Assembly: GCF_013377535.1 (NCBI RefSeq)
Contig: NZ_JABCJE010000007.1
Span: 113,289 to 177,288, forward strand
DNA from: Donghicola mangrovi
GTDB taxonomy: Bacteria > Pseudomonadota > Alphaproteobacteria > Rhodobacterales > Rhodobacteraceae
Length of the DNA: 64,000 nt
Direction of reading: 5' to 3'
Shown here piece after piece: positions 34,973-42,338 of this stretch; the first letter of the stretch is position 1; every line of letters begins with the position of its first letter. Both the position numbers and the translations under genes were made by a program. The notes under the pieces are model-generated. The model did not search any database, had not been told where the DNA came from, and saw only the letters and a program-made list of their open reading frames with translations.

Positions 34973-35925
34973 GCCGGATCAGGCACCAGTACGTTCAAGG
35001 CATTGCGGCGCAGGGTAAATTTGAAGGGGGCGGTCATACGCTCTTTCTCGCCGTCGCGGGCGATCAGCATCGTGTTTTTGCGCGCGGCCTCAATGGTAAT
35101 GGTCTGGCCAGTCACCAGTTGGAACTCTCGGCCATGAATGGCGCCGCCGCGGATCAGGTTCATGGAGTGGCGGGCCAACTCGCCCCAACGGGTGGCGTTG
35201 GTCAGGTACAGCGCGAGCTCTCCGTCGCGCACGGCCTCGGCCCCCTCGAGGCTAAAGGCCTCGAGCTGGTAGGCGCTGTTCGCCACGAATGCCAGGGCGG
35301 TCTTCTTTTCAAAGGTCTCGCCATCGACGGTGATTTTCAGGTGATAGGGGCGCTTCAGCCCCGCAAGCCCCAGCAGCACCGACCAATAGGCGGTGATCCG
35401 GTTGCGGCCCCACTTTTTATACAGGGACTCCCGTTCTCGCAGGATGGTCGGATAGATCCCGAGGCTCGCGTTATTCAGGAAAATGCGTCCGTTGATGTCG
35501 CCGATATGCATCGTCTGGACCGAGGATTGCCCCAGCGCGGACACAGCCTCGGGGATGGTTTCGGGCAGGCCGAGCCCCCGCGAGAAATAGTTGAAGGTGC
35601 CCATGGGCAGAACGCCCATCACCACGTCGGTCTCCATCAGGGCGGTTGCGACACCGGCAATTGTGCCGTCGCCACCGGCGGCGATGACGGTCGAATAGCC
35701 CTCTTTGATCGCCTGATTGGCCAGCTGCGTCGGAGAGGCATCGCGCGACACCTGCTTGATCTCGCAATTGCCGCCAAGGGACTGCTGGATCATGCCGCAC
35801 AGGTCGGGAGTTTCGGGCTTGGTGTCCTTTTTCCCCGAACGCGGGTTGAGAACGACACAAACGTCCCCACCTACAGAAGCAGCGGTATGGGTTTTCTGAA
35901 ATTCTTGGACTGCGGTCATGTTCAT
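34969..35925 (-). CDS. Diacylglycerol/sphingosine kinase family protein (YegS/DgkB-like)
   Basis: The 318-residue protein has the kinase catalytic loop GGDGT at 84-88 after VVLNPRSGKK. A second domain contains GTFNYFSRGLGLP and FLNNASLGIYP. Family members phosphorylate lipids such as diacylglycerol or related alcohols. The frame stays open to 36252, but that would run through the promoter region. The ATG at 35925 (with an AGG site) lies about 30 bases after the predicted EcfG start point; a second ATG follows at 35919. It is the first gene of a two-gene stress operon with the phosphoesterase. Confidence 0.88.
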   Translation of the reverse strand: MNMTAVQEFQKTHTAASVGGDVCVVLNPRSGKKDTKPETPDLCGMIQQSLGGNCEIKQVSRDASPTQLANQAIKEGYSTVIAAGGDGTIAGVATALMETDVVMGVLPMGTFNYFSRGLGLPETIPEAVSALGQSSVQTMHIGDINGRIFLNNASLGIYPTILRERESLYKKWGRNRITAYWSVLLGLAGLKRPYHLKITVDGETFEKKTALAFVANSAYQLEAFSLEGAEAVRDGELALYLTNATRWGELARHSMNLIRGGAIHGREFQLVTGQTITIEAARKNTMLIARDGEKERMTAPFKFTLRRNALNVLVPDPA

Positions 35926-35960
35926 TTTGGAACCTGAAGCAAAAAAGAAAGGTTTCCAAA

Positions 35961-35987
35961 GGAACGCTTCACCGCGCTGGCGGTTCC
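35961..35987. promoter_or_regulatory. Bidirectional EcfG-type promoter
   Basis: On the minus strand GGAAC at 35987-35983 and CGTT at 35966-35963 are 16 bases apart, a perfect match to the alphaproteobacterial EcfG consensus, driving the lipid-kinase-like gene. On the plus strand GGAAC at 35961-35965 and GGTT at 35982-35985 give a near match driving the small membrane protein gene at 36038. Confidence 0.75.
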
Positions 35988-36037
35988 TTGAAACAGACAG
36001 ATTTTCACCGGTTCGTATTCGGAGAAGGATAATTACG

Positions 36038-36223
36038 ATGATGGAATATTCGGGAATTGGCGGCTTTATCGTGCTGGTGCTCGACATCTGGGCGCTGGTG
36101 TCGATCGTGGGCTCGCACCGTGGAACGGGCAGCAAAGTGATCTGGGTTTTGCTGGTGCTGTTCCTGCCGATCCTTGGCTTTATCCTGTGGCTTTTCTTCG
36201 GGCCCCGGTCGAAACGGATCTGA
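36038..36223 (+). CDS. Small PLDc_N-domain membrane protein
   Basis: The 61-residue protein has two membrane helices (about 6-24 and 36-54) with the typical tail LWLFFGPRSKR of the phospholipase D N-terminal (PLDc_N) domain. That domain also occurs in stand-alone small proteins. No phospholipase domain follows. The start is ATG 36038 behind AAGGAT; a second ATG follows directly. It lies downstream of the plus arm of the bidirectional stress promoter. Its function is unknown; a membrane-associated stress role is inferred from position only. Confidence 0.75.
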   Translation: MMEYSGIGGFIVLVLDIWALVSIVGSHRGTGSKVIWVLLVLFLPILGFILWLFFGPRSKRI

Positions 36224-36243
36224 AATAAATTTTTACGAACACA

Positions 36244-36269
36244 GGAAACCAAATCGCGATTCCTGCGTT
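36244..36269 (+). promoter_or_regulatory. EcfG-like promoter upstream of a candidate small RNA
   Basis: GGAAA at 36244-36248 and CGTT at 36266-36269 are 17 bases apart. The -35 box departs from GGAAC by one base. A transcript would start near 36276 and meet a terminator at 36399. Confidence 0.5.
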
Positions 36270-36275
36270 ATAGTA

Positions 36276-36399
36276 ACAGATATGCGGGACCATCCCTTGT
36301 CCCCCGCATTCCTGCCGGATGTCATACATTCCCAGATTTCTGGCGGCTCGTCCCAATCCCTTAACGGGAACTGCCCCGCCTTATGGCGGGGCTTTTTTT
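36276..36399 (+). ncRNA. Candidate stress-induced small RNA
   Basis: The stretch lies between the stop of the PLDc_N gene and a strong intrinsic terminator. It has no convincing open frame: the only ATG frame reads through the terminator. With the EcfG-like promoter just upstream it would give a transcript of about 124 bases ending in a GC hairpin. It could instead be a long 3' untranslated region of the preceding gene. No known RNA family is recognised. Confidence 0.4.
36373..36399 (+). terminator. Strong rho-independent terminator
   Basis: An 8-bp stem GCCCCGCC with TTAT loop and complement is followed by seven T residues. It ends plus-strand transcripts ahead of the convergent holin-like gene. 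Confidence 0.92.
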
Positions 36400-36414
36400 A
36401 TTCAATCTCGGGAT

Positions 36415-36753
36415 TTAGCGGCGGGTGGCGCGACCGGCCCGCATTCCGGTGACAAACCCTTCGGCGATTTGCGCCAGCACAAGGGCAGTGGGGTCAACGG
36501 CGGGGGCATGGTGGTGATGGTGGCGGCTGCGGCTTGGCATAGCCACGGCCATCATAATCAGGCCTACACCCACATAGAGGCCACCGATAATCGTAGCGGC
36601 CATCATGGCGCCGTGGGTGGCGGCGATCAGCATCCATAAGGCGGCGGTCAGAAACCCAATCCCGACCGCTACCAAAAGTCCGGCGACCGAAGTCAGCGCA
36701 AGACGCCCCACCGTGCGGCGCACCGAGCGCCGCAGGCTGTGGAGCAACATCAT
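36415..36753 (-). CDS. Small membrane protein of phage-holin (superfamily III)-like type
   Basis: The 112-residue protein has two membrane helices (about 17-43 and 50-75) after a basic N-terminus, then a histidine run (RHHHHHAP) and an Ala/Arg-rich tail. The layout resembles the Actino_holin_X/putative phage holin family often found next to DUF883 (ElaB/YqjD) genes. Despite the name these are not phage genes in such contexts. It overlaps the DUF883 stop by one base (TAATG), so the two are co-translated. An amphipathic or ribosome/membrane stress role, as for YqjD neighbours, is an inference. Confidence 0.65.
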   Translation of the reverse strand: MMLLHSLRRSVRRTVGRLALTSVAGLLVAVGIGFLTAALWMLIAATHGAMMAATIIGGLYVGVGLIMMAVAMPSRSRHHHHHAPAVDPTALVLAQIAEGFVTGMRAGRATRR

Positions 36754-37067
36754 TACTTGCGGCCGGTCAGCATGCCAGCAAGGAAACCGGCGGCAACTGC
36801 GATACCCACGGCAGCTGCGGGCTGGCGGCGGATCGCGTCAGCGGCCTGTGCGCCGTACTCTTCGGCGGTCGCTTGGGCGTACTCGACCTGCTTGGCACCT
36901 TCGGCGCGCAGGGTGGCTGCACCTTCGCGGGCCGATGCGACAGCGGCGTCTTTTTTCGCCGAGCCGATCTCGGTCAGGGTGGTGGTGATGCGGCTGATAT
37001 CTGCCTTCAGAGCGTCGATCTGAGCCGAAAGATCATTAACATCGGGGTTGGTTTTGGTCATAGCCAT
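36753..37067 (-). CDS. DUF883 (ElaB/YqjD/YgaM-like) membrane-anchored protein
   Basis: The 104-residue protein has a long helical, charged N-terminal part (about 10-80). It ends in a single C-terminal membrane helix after the diagnostic RRQPAAAVGIAVAAGFLAG. Such proteins in E. coli are RpoS-dependent and tether ribosomes to the membrane in stationary phase. The ATG at 37067 is used; the frame extends to 37121 only into promoter sequence. A perfect EcfG-type promoter lies 39-63 bases upstream, so this organism uses EcfG where E. coli uses RpoS. Confidence 0.85.
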   Translation of the reverse strand: MAMTKTNPDVNDLSAQIDALKADISRITTTLTEIGSAKKDAAVASAREGAATLRAEGAKQVEYAQATAEEYGAQAADAIRRQPAAAVGIAVAAGFLAGMLTGRK

Positions 37068-37105
37068 TTGGAAACCTCTTGAGTTGAATGCGTCGTTGAA
37101 AGCAG

Positions 37106-37130
37106 AACGCACGGGGCTCAAAAAGGTTCC
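37106..37130 (-). promoter_or_regulatory. EcfG-type promoter of the DUF883 operon
   Basis: GGAAC at 37130-37126 and CGTT at 37109-37106 are separated by exactly 16 bases on the minus strand, a perfect consensus match about 39 bases before the start codon. Confidence 0.8.
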
Positions 37131-37175
37131 CTATAGAATGAAATTCCACCCAGAAAATAATTGAGTCCGTTTCGG

Positions 37176-37201
37176 GGAACCATTTCCCTCTCGCTTACGT
37201 T
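37176..37201 (+). promoter_or_regulatory. EcfG-type promoter of the DUF1328-dps operon
   Basis: GGAAC at 37176-37180 and CGTT at 37198-37201 are separated by 17 bases, 39 bases before the DUF1328 start codon. Confidence 0.8.
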
Positions 37202-37240
37202 GAGCAGCCAGATTTCATTCTTTGTCGAGAGGATAGACCA

Positions 37241-37402
37241 ATGCTCTACTGGGCTCTTGTTTTCTTTGTTGTTGCACTTGTTGCCGGCGTGTTCGGTTTC
37301 GGCGGGATCGCCTCTGCTTCGGCGGGTATCGCGCAAATTCTGTTCTTCCTGTTCCTGATCCTGTTCGTGGTGACCCTGATTGCGCGGCTGGTGCGTAGCT
37401 AA
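37241..37402 (+). CDS. DUF1328 (YtjA-like) small membrane protein
   Basis: The 53-residue protein (start [20 protein letters not shown], then [15 protein letters not shown]) is a clear DUF1328/YtjA member with two membrane helices and a short basic tail. It lies directly after an EcfG-type promoter and 42 bases before dps. An AGAGGAT site precedes the ATG. Function is unknown; members are repeatedly stress-induced in alphaproteobacteria. Confidence 0.88.
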   Translation: MLYWALVFFVVALVAGVFGFGGIASASAGIAQILFFLFLILFVVTLIARLVRS

Positions 37403-37444
37403 CGCTGCGCCCACCCCACATTCACACCTGACCGGAGAGGGATC

Positions 37445-37942
37445 ATGAAAGATATTCTGCAAACCACCCCGCAAACCCAGGACGTAAACACCGGCGTGAC
37501 CGAGCCTGCCTCGGTCGCCACCGGACTGGCCGATGTGTTGGCCGATACGTACTGCCTGCTGTACAAAACCCACGCCTACCACTGGAACGTAGAAGGACCG
37601 CTGTTCTACTCGATCCACCATCTGACCGAAGAGCAGTACGAAAACCTGTTCGAGGCCGCAGATGAACTGGCCGAGCGGATGCGTGCCTTGGGGGCTCTGG
37701 CGCCGATGACACTGTCCGAGATCGTTGAACGCTCGGTGATCAAGGATGCCGAAGGCACGCCCGACGCCCGCGCCATGATCGAAGAGCTGGCCAAAGATCA
37801 CGAACGCATCGCATACCGGATGCACGCGCTGGTCGAACTGGCAGGCAAGGCGAACGACCCTGTGACCGACGACATGGCCACCGCGCGTTCGGCATTCCAC
37901 GAAAAAGCAGCTTGGATGCTGCGGGCGATCGCGTCGGAGTAA
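37445..37942 (+). CDS. dps: Dps-family DNA-protection/ferritin-like protein
   Basis: The 165-residue protein has the Dps ferroxidase signature: KTHAYHWNVEGPLFYSIH at about 41-58 and the acidic helix LFEAADELAERMRALG. It oxidises Fe2+ with peroxide, stores iron in a 12-mer, and shields DNA in stress. The gene follows the DUF1328 gene after 42 bases, behind GAGAGGGATC, and shares its EcfG-type promoter. The convergent phyR gene lies after a shared terminator. Dps is a well-known target of the general stress response in this class. Confidence 0.94.
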   Translation: MKDILQTTPQTQDVNTGVTEPASVATGLADVLADTYCLLYKTHAYHWNVEGPLFYSIHHLTEEQYENLFEAADELAERMRALGALAPMTLSEIVERSVIKDAEGTPDARAMIEELAKDHERIAYRMHALVELAGKANDPVTDDMATARSAFHEKAAWMLRAIASE

Positions 37943-37973
37943 TCCGGCGCCACCGCCCCTCGGGGCCAATAGA

Positions 37974-38010
37974 AAACGCCCCGCAGTGACGATCCGCGGG
38001 GCGTTTCCTT
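37974..38010. terminator. Bidirectional terminator between dps and phyR
   Basis: An 11-bp stem (AAACGCCCCGC and complement) with an 11-base loop is followed by CCTTTT on the plus strand and TTTTC on the minus strand, between two convergent genes. Confidence 0.8.
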
Positions 38011-38048
38011 TTACCACTTACAAGCTTTGAGCGGCTTACAAAAACCGG

Positions 38049-38867
38049 TTAGGCCAGCAGAGTTTCGGTGCTGGTAAAGAACATGGCCTGGCTCACGGCA
38101 GAGCGGACCTGATCTTCGGAATAGGGTTTGGTGATCAGGAACGCAGGTTCGGGGCGGTCGCCGGTCAGCAGGCGTTCGGGGAAGGCGGTGATAAAGACGA
38201 CAGGACGATCACCAAGCTCGGCCAGAATTTCGTTCACCGCGTCGATGCCCGAGGATTTGTCGGCCAGCTGGATGTCGGCAAGGATCATGTCCGGCGGGGT
38301 GCGGCGCGCCAGTTCCACGGCGGCGGTCTTGGTGCGGGCAATGCCGGTAACCTCGTGGCCCATCTGGGCAACGATTTCCGAAATATCCATGGCGATGATG
38401 GCCTCGTCCTCAATGACCATGACGTTGCCAAGAATACCTTTGCTCATTTCATCACGGGCGATGTCCAGCAGGCTGGCAGCTTCGTCACCGGACACGCCGA
38501 CGATCTCGCCGATCTGGTCTGCGGTAAAACCTTCGATGCTCTGCAGCAGCAGGGCTTCGCGGGTGCCCGAGGTCAGGCGGGACAAACGCATCTGAGCGCG
38601 GGCTTCGGGGCCGGTCAAATCAATGTCTGCTTCGATCGGCGCGCCCGAGGACATCCAGATCGAGTTGAAAGCTTTGAACAATGCCACCCGAGGCGAGGTC
38701 ATGCGGTCAAAGATGGCAGGGTCGGCCAAAATCGCTTCGAGGGTGGTAATCGCGTACTTGTCACCAGTGGTCTGGCTACCCGTGAGCGCGCGGGCATACC
38801 GGCGCAGGTAGGGAAGGTCGGCTGCAATCTGTGCCGAGATATCAGGGGTCCCTGCGGTGCTAGACAT
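38049..38867 (-). CDS. phyR: Response regulator PhyR, anti-anti-sigma factor of the general stress response
   Basis: The 272-residue protein has the PhyR layout. An EcfG-like sigma mimic lies at about 12-140 (LPYLRRYARALTG, then SGTREALLLQSIEGFTADQIGEIVGV). The C-terminal receiver (about 147-265) carries acidic residues in VIEDEAI, the phospho-acceptor D198 in DMILADIQLAD, and K247 in LITKPY. When phosphorylated, PhyR binds NepR and frees EcfG. The ATG at 38867 has a GAGGAACG site. It is divergent from nepR-ecfG across 95 bases with overlapping EcfG-type promoters, implying positive feedback. Confidence 0.96.
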   Translation of the reverse strand: MSSTAGTPDISAQIAADLPYLRRYARALTGSQTTGDKYAITTLEAILADPAIFDRMTSPRVALFKAFNSIWMSSGAPIEADIDLTGPEARAQMRLSRLTSGTREALLLQSIEGFTADQIGEIVGVSGDEAASLLDIARDEMSKGILGNVMVIEDEAIIAMDISEIVAQMGHEVTGIARTKTAAVELARRTPPDMILADIQLADKSSGIDAVNEILAELGDRPVVFITAFPERLLTGDRPEPAFLITKPYSEDQVRSAVSQAMFFTSTETLLA

Positions 38868-38896
38868 TTCGTTCCTCAAAATTTTTGATCGTGTCG

Positions 38897-38928
38897 GGAA
38901 CCTAATGCAACGAAACGTGTTTGGTTCC
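38897..38928. promoter_or_regulatory. Overlapping divergent EcfG-type promoters of phyR and nepR-ecfG
   Basis: On the plus strand GGAAC at 38897-38901 is followed after 16 bases by TGTT. On the minus strand GGAAC at 38928-38924 is followed after 16 bases by CATT. Each -10 box differs from CGTT at one base. Predicted leaders are about 30-35 bases both ways, as at the other stress promoters here. Confidence 0.65.
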
Positions 38929-38962
38929 CCGAGAGAGTGAAAAATTTAACAGGTCATACCGA

Positions 38963-39127
38963 ATGTCCGAAAAGCCCAAAAACCGATTGGACGAGCAGAT
39001 CGACGAGAACCTGCGTCGCGTCTACCAGTCCGCGGTGAACGAGCCTGTGCCCGATCGTTTCGCCCAACTTCTTGCGCAATTGCGCAAGAGCGAGACAGAT
39101 TCCGAAAAAAGCGAGGCGGATGCGTGA
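38963..39127 (+). CDS. nepR: Anti-sigma factor NepR
   Basis: The 54-residue protein has the NepR core of two helices: DEQIDENLRRVYQSAVNEPVPDR-type sequence at about 10-32, and FAQLLAQLRK after it. NepR holds EcfG in an inactive complex until phosphorylated PhyR displaces it. It lies between the divergent promoter and ecfG, 8 bases ahead of the sigma gene. The frame extends upstream to 38921, but the ATG at 38963 matches family length. Confidence 0.93.
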   Translation: MSEKPKNRLDEQIDENLRRVYQSAVNEPVPDRFAQLLAQLRKSETDSEKSEADA

Positions 39128-39135
39128 GGTCCGAC

Positions 39136-39681
39136 ATGAGCGATCCAAGAGACGAACTGGTGACACACTTGCCGGCAATGCGGGCGTTCGCGCTGAGCCT
39201 TGCGCGCAACAGTGCCGCCGCCGATGATCTGGTGCAGGACTCGCTGGTCAAGGCGTGGTCCAACTTTGACAGTTTCCAGCCCGGTACCAACATGCGGGCA
39301 TGGCTTTTTACCATTCTCCGGAACACCTACTACTCTTTGCATCGCAAACGTCGCCGCGAGGTCGAGGACCCCGATGGAGTGATGGCCGGTCAATTGTCGG
39401 TCAAACCCAGCCATGATGGCAGCCTTGCCATGCGTGACTTCCAAGTGGCGTTTATGCAGCTGAACGACGAACAGCGCGAAGCGCTGACGCTGGTTGGCGC
39501 CGAGGGCTTCTCCTATGAGGAAGCAGCCGACATGTGTGGTTGCGCCGTAGGCACCATCAAAAGCCGGACCAACCGCGCCCGCAAGCGTCTGGCCGAGCTG
39601 ATGGGCATGGAAGAGAACGAGACCTACGAAGTCACCGATGCCAGAACGCTGGCCGTACTGTCGGGGAAACCGGCGGCATGA
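39136..39681 (+). CDS. ecfG: General stress response sigma factor EcfG
   Basis: The 181-residue ECF sigma has region 2 (AMRAFALSLARNSAAADDLVQDSLVKAW split by residues 15-45) and region 4 (LNDEQREALTLVGAEGFSYEEAADM, CAVGTIKSRTNRARKRL). It follows nepR as in other alphaproteobacteria and would read GGAAC-N16/17-CGTT promoters. Several of these lie within 6 kb. The ATG at 39136 has a GAGGT site; a GTG at 39124 overlapping the nepR stop is possible. Its stop overlaps the kinase gene (ATGA). Confidence 0.95.
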   Translation: MSDPRDELVTHLPAMRAFALSLARNSAAADDLVQDSLVKAWSNFDSFQPGTNMRAWLFTILRNTYYSLHRKRRREVEDPDGVMAGQLSVKPSHDGSLAMRDFQVAFMQLNDEQREALTLVGAEGFSYEEAADMCGCAVGTIKSRTNRARKRLAELMGMEENETYEVTDARTLAVLSGKPAA

Positions 39682-41420
39682 TGGACGAAAAGCTTGAGGC
39701 AATGCGCAGCGCTACCGGTGGGTTGGCGCTGCGGCTGATCGGTGTGATGACGCTGGCGATTTTACCGCTGGCGCTCATTTCCTTTTATCAGACTGCCCAA
39801 GTGATGAAGGAGTCCGACAACCTGTCCGAAACCGTTCTACTGGACCGGACAGAACGCGCCGCCTCGCGCGAGCGCGAATTGATCCAGTCGGCCCTTGGCG
39901 CGGCCAAGGCGCTGGCGGAAACCGAAATCGTTATGGCCGAGGATGCGAACCTGTGTAACGGCGTTCTGCAAAGCCTGGTCAAAGGCGACAACAGTTATTC
40001 TATGGCGGGGTATCTGACGGCGTCGGGCCGCGTGGCCTGCGCCTCGGCGATGAATGACGAGACCCTGCGCATCGGTCGGGACATGTTCTCGAAAATCCAG
40101 CAAAGCAACGGGGACGCGGAATTCTGGTCCAACACCTCCAGCGGCCCCCAAGCGGCGCTCAGCCTTGCTGTGCCGGTTGGTCCGGTGGCCGAACGTCAGG
40201 GCTATGTCTGGATTTCGATCCCCTACGCGCTGGCCAACACGCTGCTCCAGAACAACACCTCTGACGTGGATCTGGTGATATTCGACGCCACCGGCGCGCC
40301 CCTGGCCGCGGATTTCACCGAAGAAGAGCTCTTCGCCTTCTTGCCCCAAGGGCGGTCCCTGAACGATTTCGTCCAGCCCCAGCGCCAGCTTTATACCGGC
40401 CTGAACCAGCAGGGCGAAAAGCGCCAGTTCGCCGTTGTGCCGATCATGGAAGATCAGGCCTTTGTCATGGGCAGTTGGGAGCCCGAGGACGTCGCGCCGT
40501 TCCCGCTGATGGGCCGCGTGATGGCGCTGTATTTCCCGCTGTTGATGTGGGGCGTGGGCATTCTGGTCGCCTATTTCGGCACACACCGTCTGGTCATCCG
40601 TCACATCCAGCGCCTGCGGGTGTGGATGCGTCTTTATGCGGCTGGCCGGTCCGAGGTCAGAAGCGCCCGTCTGGACAACGCCCCGGAGGAGCTTGAGGCC
40701 GTCGCCCAAGCCTTCCGCGATATGGCGCAGCGCCTGAGCAATCAGGAACGCCAGCGGGCCGAGGATCTGACCGAAAAGACCATCCTGCTGAAAGAAGTCC
40801 ACCACCGGGTCAAAAACAACCTCCAGCTCATTTGCAGCATCATGAACATGCAGGTGCGCAACGCTCGCAGCGACGAGGCCAAGCGCCTGCTGCGCCGCGT
40901 GCAAGAGCGTGTGATGGCCTTGGCCGCCGTGCACCGCTATCTGTACACCGCGCGCAAACTGTCGATGGTGCGGGCCGACCTGCTGCTCGAGGATATCATC
41001 AGCCAGATGGTCGTTGTGGGCGGTATGGACAGCGCCAAGAGCCGCGTGAAAATCAGCACTAACTTCGCCCCGATCGAGATTACGCCCGAACAGTCCGTGC
41101 CGCTGTCCCTGATGGTGACCGAGGCCGTAACCAACGCGATCAAATACTGCGGCGCCCGTCAGGACGGGGCAGGGTGGATTTCGCTGGTTCTGTCCGATCT
41201 GGGTCAGGACGAGGTGTGCTTTTCCATAGTGAACTCCAAGGGCGAGCCCCTGAAGGCCTCTGCCGCTGATGAACCCTCCTTGGGGCGCAGCCTGATCCAG
41301 TCCTTTGCCTCGCAACTGCAAGGCCGGATCGAGGTCGAGGACCTGCCCGAACGCTACGGCATTCACGTCACTTTCGGGATCATGTTCGATAACGAAGAAG
41401 ATGACGAAGAGGCCGCCTGA
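39678..41420 (+). CDS. Membrane sensor histidine kinase, HWE/HisKA_2 type (PhyK-like)
   Basis: The 580-residue protein has a membrane helix at about 17-38 (LRLIGVMTLAILPLALISFY) and an extracytoplasmic sensor domain at about 39-295. A second membrane helix follows at about 300-322, then a HAMP-like linker. The kinase core has the H box KEVHHRVKNNLQLICSIMNMQ-type (split around 410-430) with the phospho-histidine and an ATPase domain (VPLSLMVTEAVTNAIKY). Kinases of this class next to ecfG phosphorylate PhyR. The ATG at 39678 overlaps the ecfG stop, so kinase and sigma are made together. The signal sensed is unknown. Confidence 0.9.
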   Translation: MMDEKLEAMRSATGGLALRLIGVMTLAILPLALISFYQTAQVMKESDNLSETVLLDRTERAASRERELIQSALGAAKALAETEIVMAEDANLCNGVLQSLVKGDNSYSMAGYLTASGRVACASAMNDETLRIGRDMFSKIQQSNGDAEFWSNTSSGPQAALSLAVPVGPVAERQGYVWISIPYALANTLLQNNTSDVDLVIFDATGAPLAADFTEEELFAFLPQGRSLNDFVQPQRQLYTGLNQQGEKRQFAVVPIMEDQAFVMGSWEPEDVAPFPLMGRVMALYFPLLMWGVGILVAYFGTHRLVIRHIQRLRVWMRLYAAGRSEVRSARLDNAPEELEAVAQAFRDMAQRLSNQERQRAEDLTEKTILLKEVHHRVKNNLQLICSIMNMQVRNARSDEAKRLLRRVQERVMALAAVHRYLYTARKLSMVRADLLLEDIISQMVVVGGMDSAKSRVKISTNFAPIEITPEQSVPLSLMVTEAVTNAIKYCGARQDGAGWISLVLSDLGQDEVCFSIVNSKGEPLKASAADEPSLGRSLIQSFASQLQGRIEVEDLPERYGIHVTFGIMFDNEEDDEEAA

Positions 41421-41423
41421 TCG

Positions 41424-41448
41424 GGAACAAATATAACCCTTCTGCGTT
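41424..41448 (+). promoter_or_regulatory. EcfG-type promoter of the entericidin-like gene
   Basis: GGAAC at 41424-41428 and CGTT at 41445-41448 are separated by exactly 16 bases, 37 bases before the start codon of the lipoprotein gene. Confidence 0.82.
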
Positions 41449-41485
41449 GATTTCTTATAAAGAAAAACACGGAAGGGTTATTTAG

Positions 41486-41623
41486 ATGTTCAAGTCCAAT
41501 TACGTGCTGGCATCGTTTCTGGTGATCTTCGGCCTTGCCGCCTGCGAGACCATCGAAGGCGCGGGCCGCGATATCGAGCATACCGGCGAAGCGATCACCA
41601 ACGCCTCGCAAGAAGCTCAGTAA
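41486..41623 (+). CDS. Entericidin A/B-family small lipoprotein
   Basis: The 45-residue protein has a lipoprotein signal with lipobox LAAC at residues 17-20 (LASFLVIFGLAAC). A short acidic amphipathic mature part follows (ETIEGAGRDIEHTGEAI), typical of entericidins. It would be anchored in a membrane by lipidated Cys20. In E. coli entericidin B is stationary-phase induced; here a perfect EcfG-type promoter precedes it. A GGAAGGG site lies before the ATG. A terminator follows. Confidence 0.9.
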   Translation: MFKSNYVLASFLVIFGLAACETIEGAGRDIEHTGEAITNASQEAQ

Positions 41624-41635
41624 TCAGCGTCATCC

Positions 41636-41664
41636 GGCAGGCTGTGCGGCCTGCCTTTTCTTTT
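41636..41664 (+). terminator. Terminator after the entericidin-like gene
   Basis: A 7-bp stem (GGCAGGC and complement) with a 6-base loop is followed by TTTTCTTTT. Confidence 0.88.
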
Positions 41665-41711
41665 CCCTCATATTTTCAGCGGCGGATCGTTCGATGGCTC
41701 CCGGAGTTGCG

Positions 41712-42338
41712 ATGCGTGTGTATTTCCCCAAACGGTTTATTATCCCCGACAGCCCCAACGGGCCGGTGAGGGACGTGGTGGATCGCCTGACGGTCCATGC
41801 GGACAAGCCCGAAGTGACCGTCCGCGACATGATCGCGGGGTTCGGGCAGACGTCCTTTCTGCCGGTGATGATGGCCGCCGCGCTGCTCGTGGTATCCCCG
41901 CTCAGCGGCATTCCCCTGTTTTCATCGGTGTGCGGGCTGTCGATCGCCTTTGTCGCCTCGCAGATGTTTATGGGGCGCGATCATCTTTGGCTGCCGAAAT
42001 TCGTGATGAACCAGAAGGTCAGCGGTACCCGCCTGTGCGGAGCCTTGCGCCGCATCACCAGAGGGGCGGACTGGCTGGACGAACGGGCCAAACGCCGGAT
42101 GCTGTTCATGGTTCGCGGCCCCATGCGCAAAGGGCTGGAGTTCATGTGCATCCTGTGCGGGGGGGCGATGCCCTTTCTGGAGTTGGTGCCGTTTTCCTCG
42201 TCCATTCTGGGGCTGGCTGTGCTGCTGATCTCGACCGCGCTGCTGACGCGGGATGGTCTGTTCGCAGCAACGGCGGCAGTCCTGATGGCCGCCGCCGCGA
42301 TGGTTCCGGTGACTGTGGTCAGCGCAATGGCTGGCTGA
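41712..42338 (+). CDS. ExoD-family exopolysaccharide-related membrane protein
   Basis: The 208-residue protein matches the ExoD family: VTVRDMIAGFGQTSFLPVMMAAALLVVSP-type N-terminus, ASQMFMGRDHLWLPKFV, and several C-terminal membrane helices. ExoD in rhizobia affects exopolysaccharide production and alkaline tolerance, but its activity is not known. The ATG at 41712 has a GGAG site 5 bases upstream; an ATG at 41694 is an alternative. It follows the stress lipoprotein terminator and ends flush against the stop of the convergent gene. Confidence 0.85.
   Translation: MRVYFPKRFIIPDSPNGPVRDVVDRLTVHADKPEVTVRDMIAGFGQTSFLPVMMAAALLVVSPLSGIPLFSSVCGLSIAFVASQMFMGRDHLWLPKFVMNQKVSGTRLCGALRRITRGADWLDERAKRRMLFMVRGPMRKGLEFMCILCGGAMPFLELVPFSSSILGLAVLLISTALLTRDGLFAATAAVLMAAAAMVPVTVVSAMAG

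Noticed and set aside
36415..36753. Evidence for a prophage from the holin-like gene
   Set aside because: The protein is a small stress-associated membrane protein paired with DUF883; no other phage genes are nearby.
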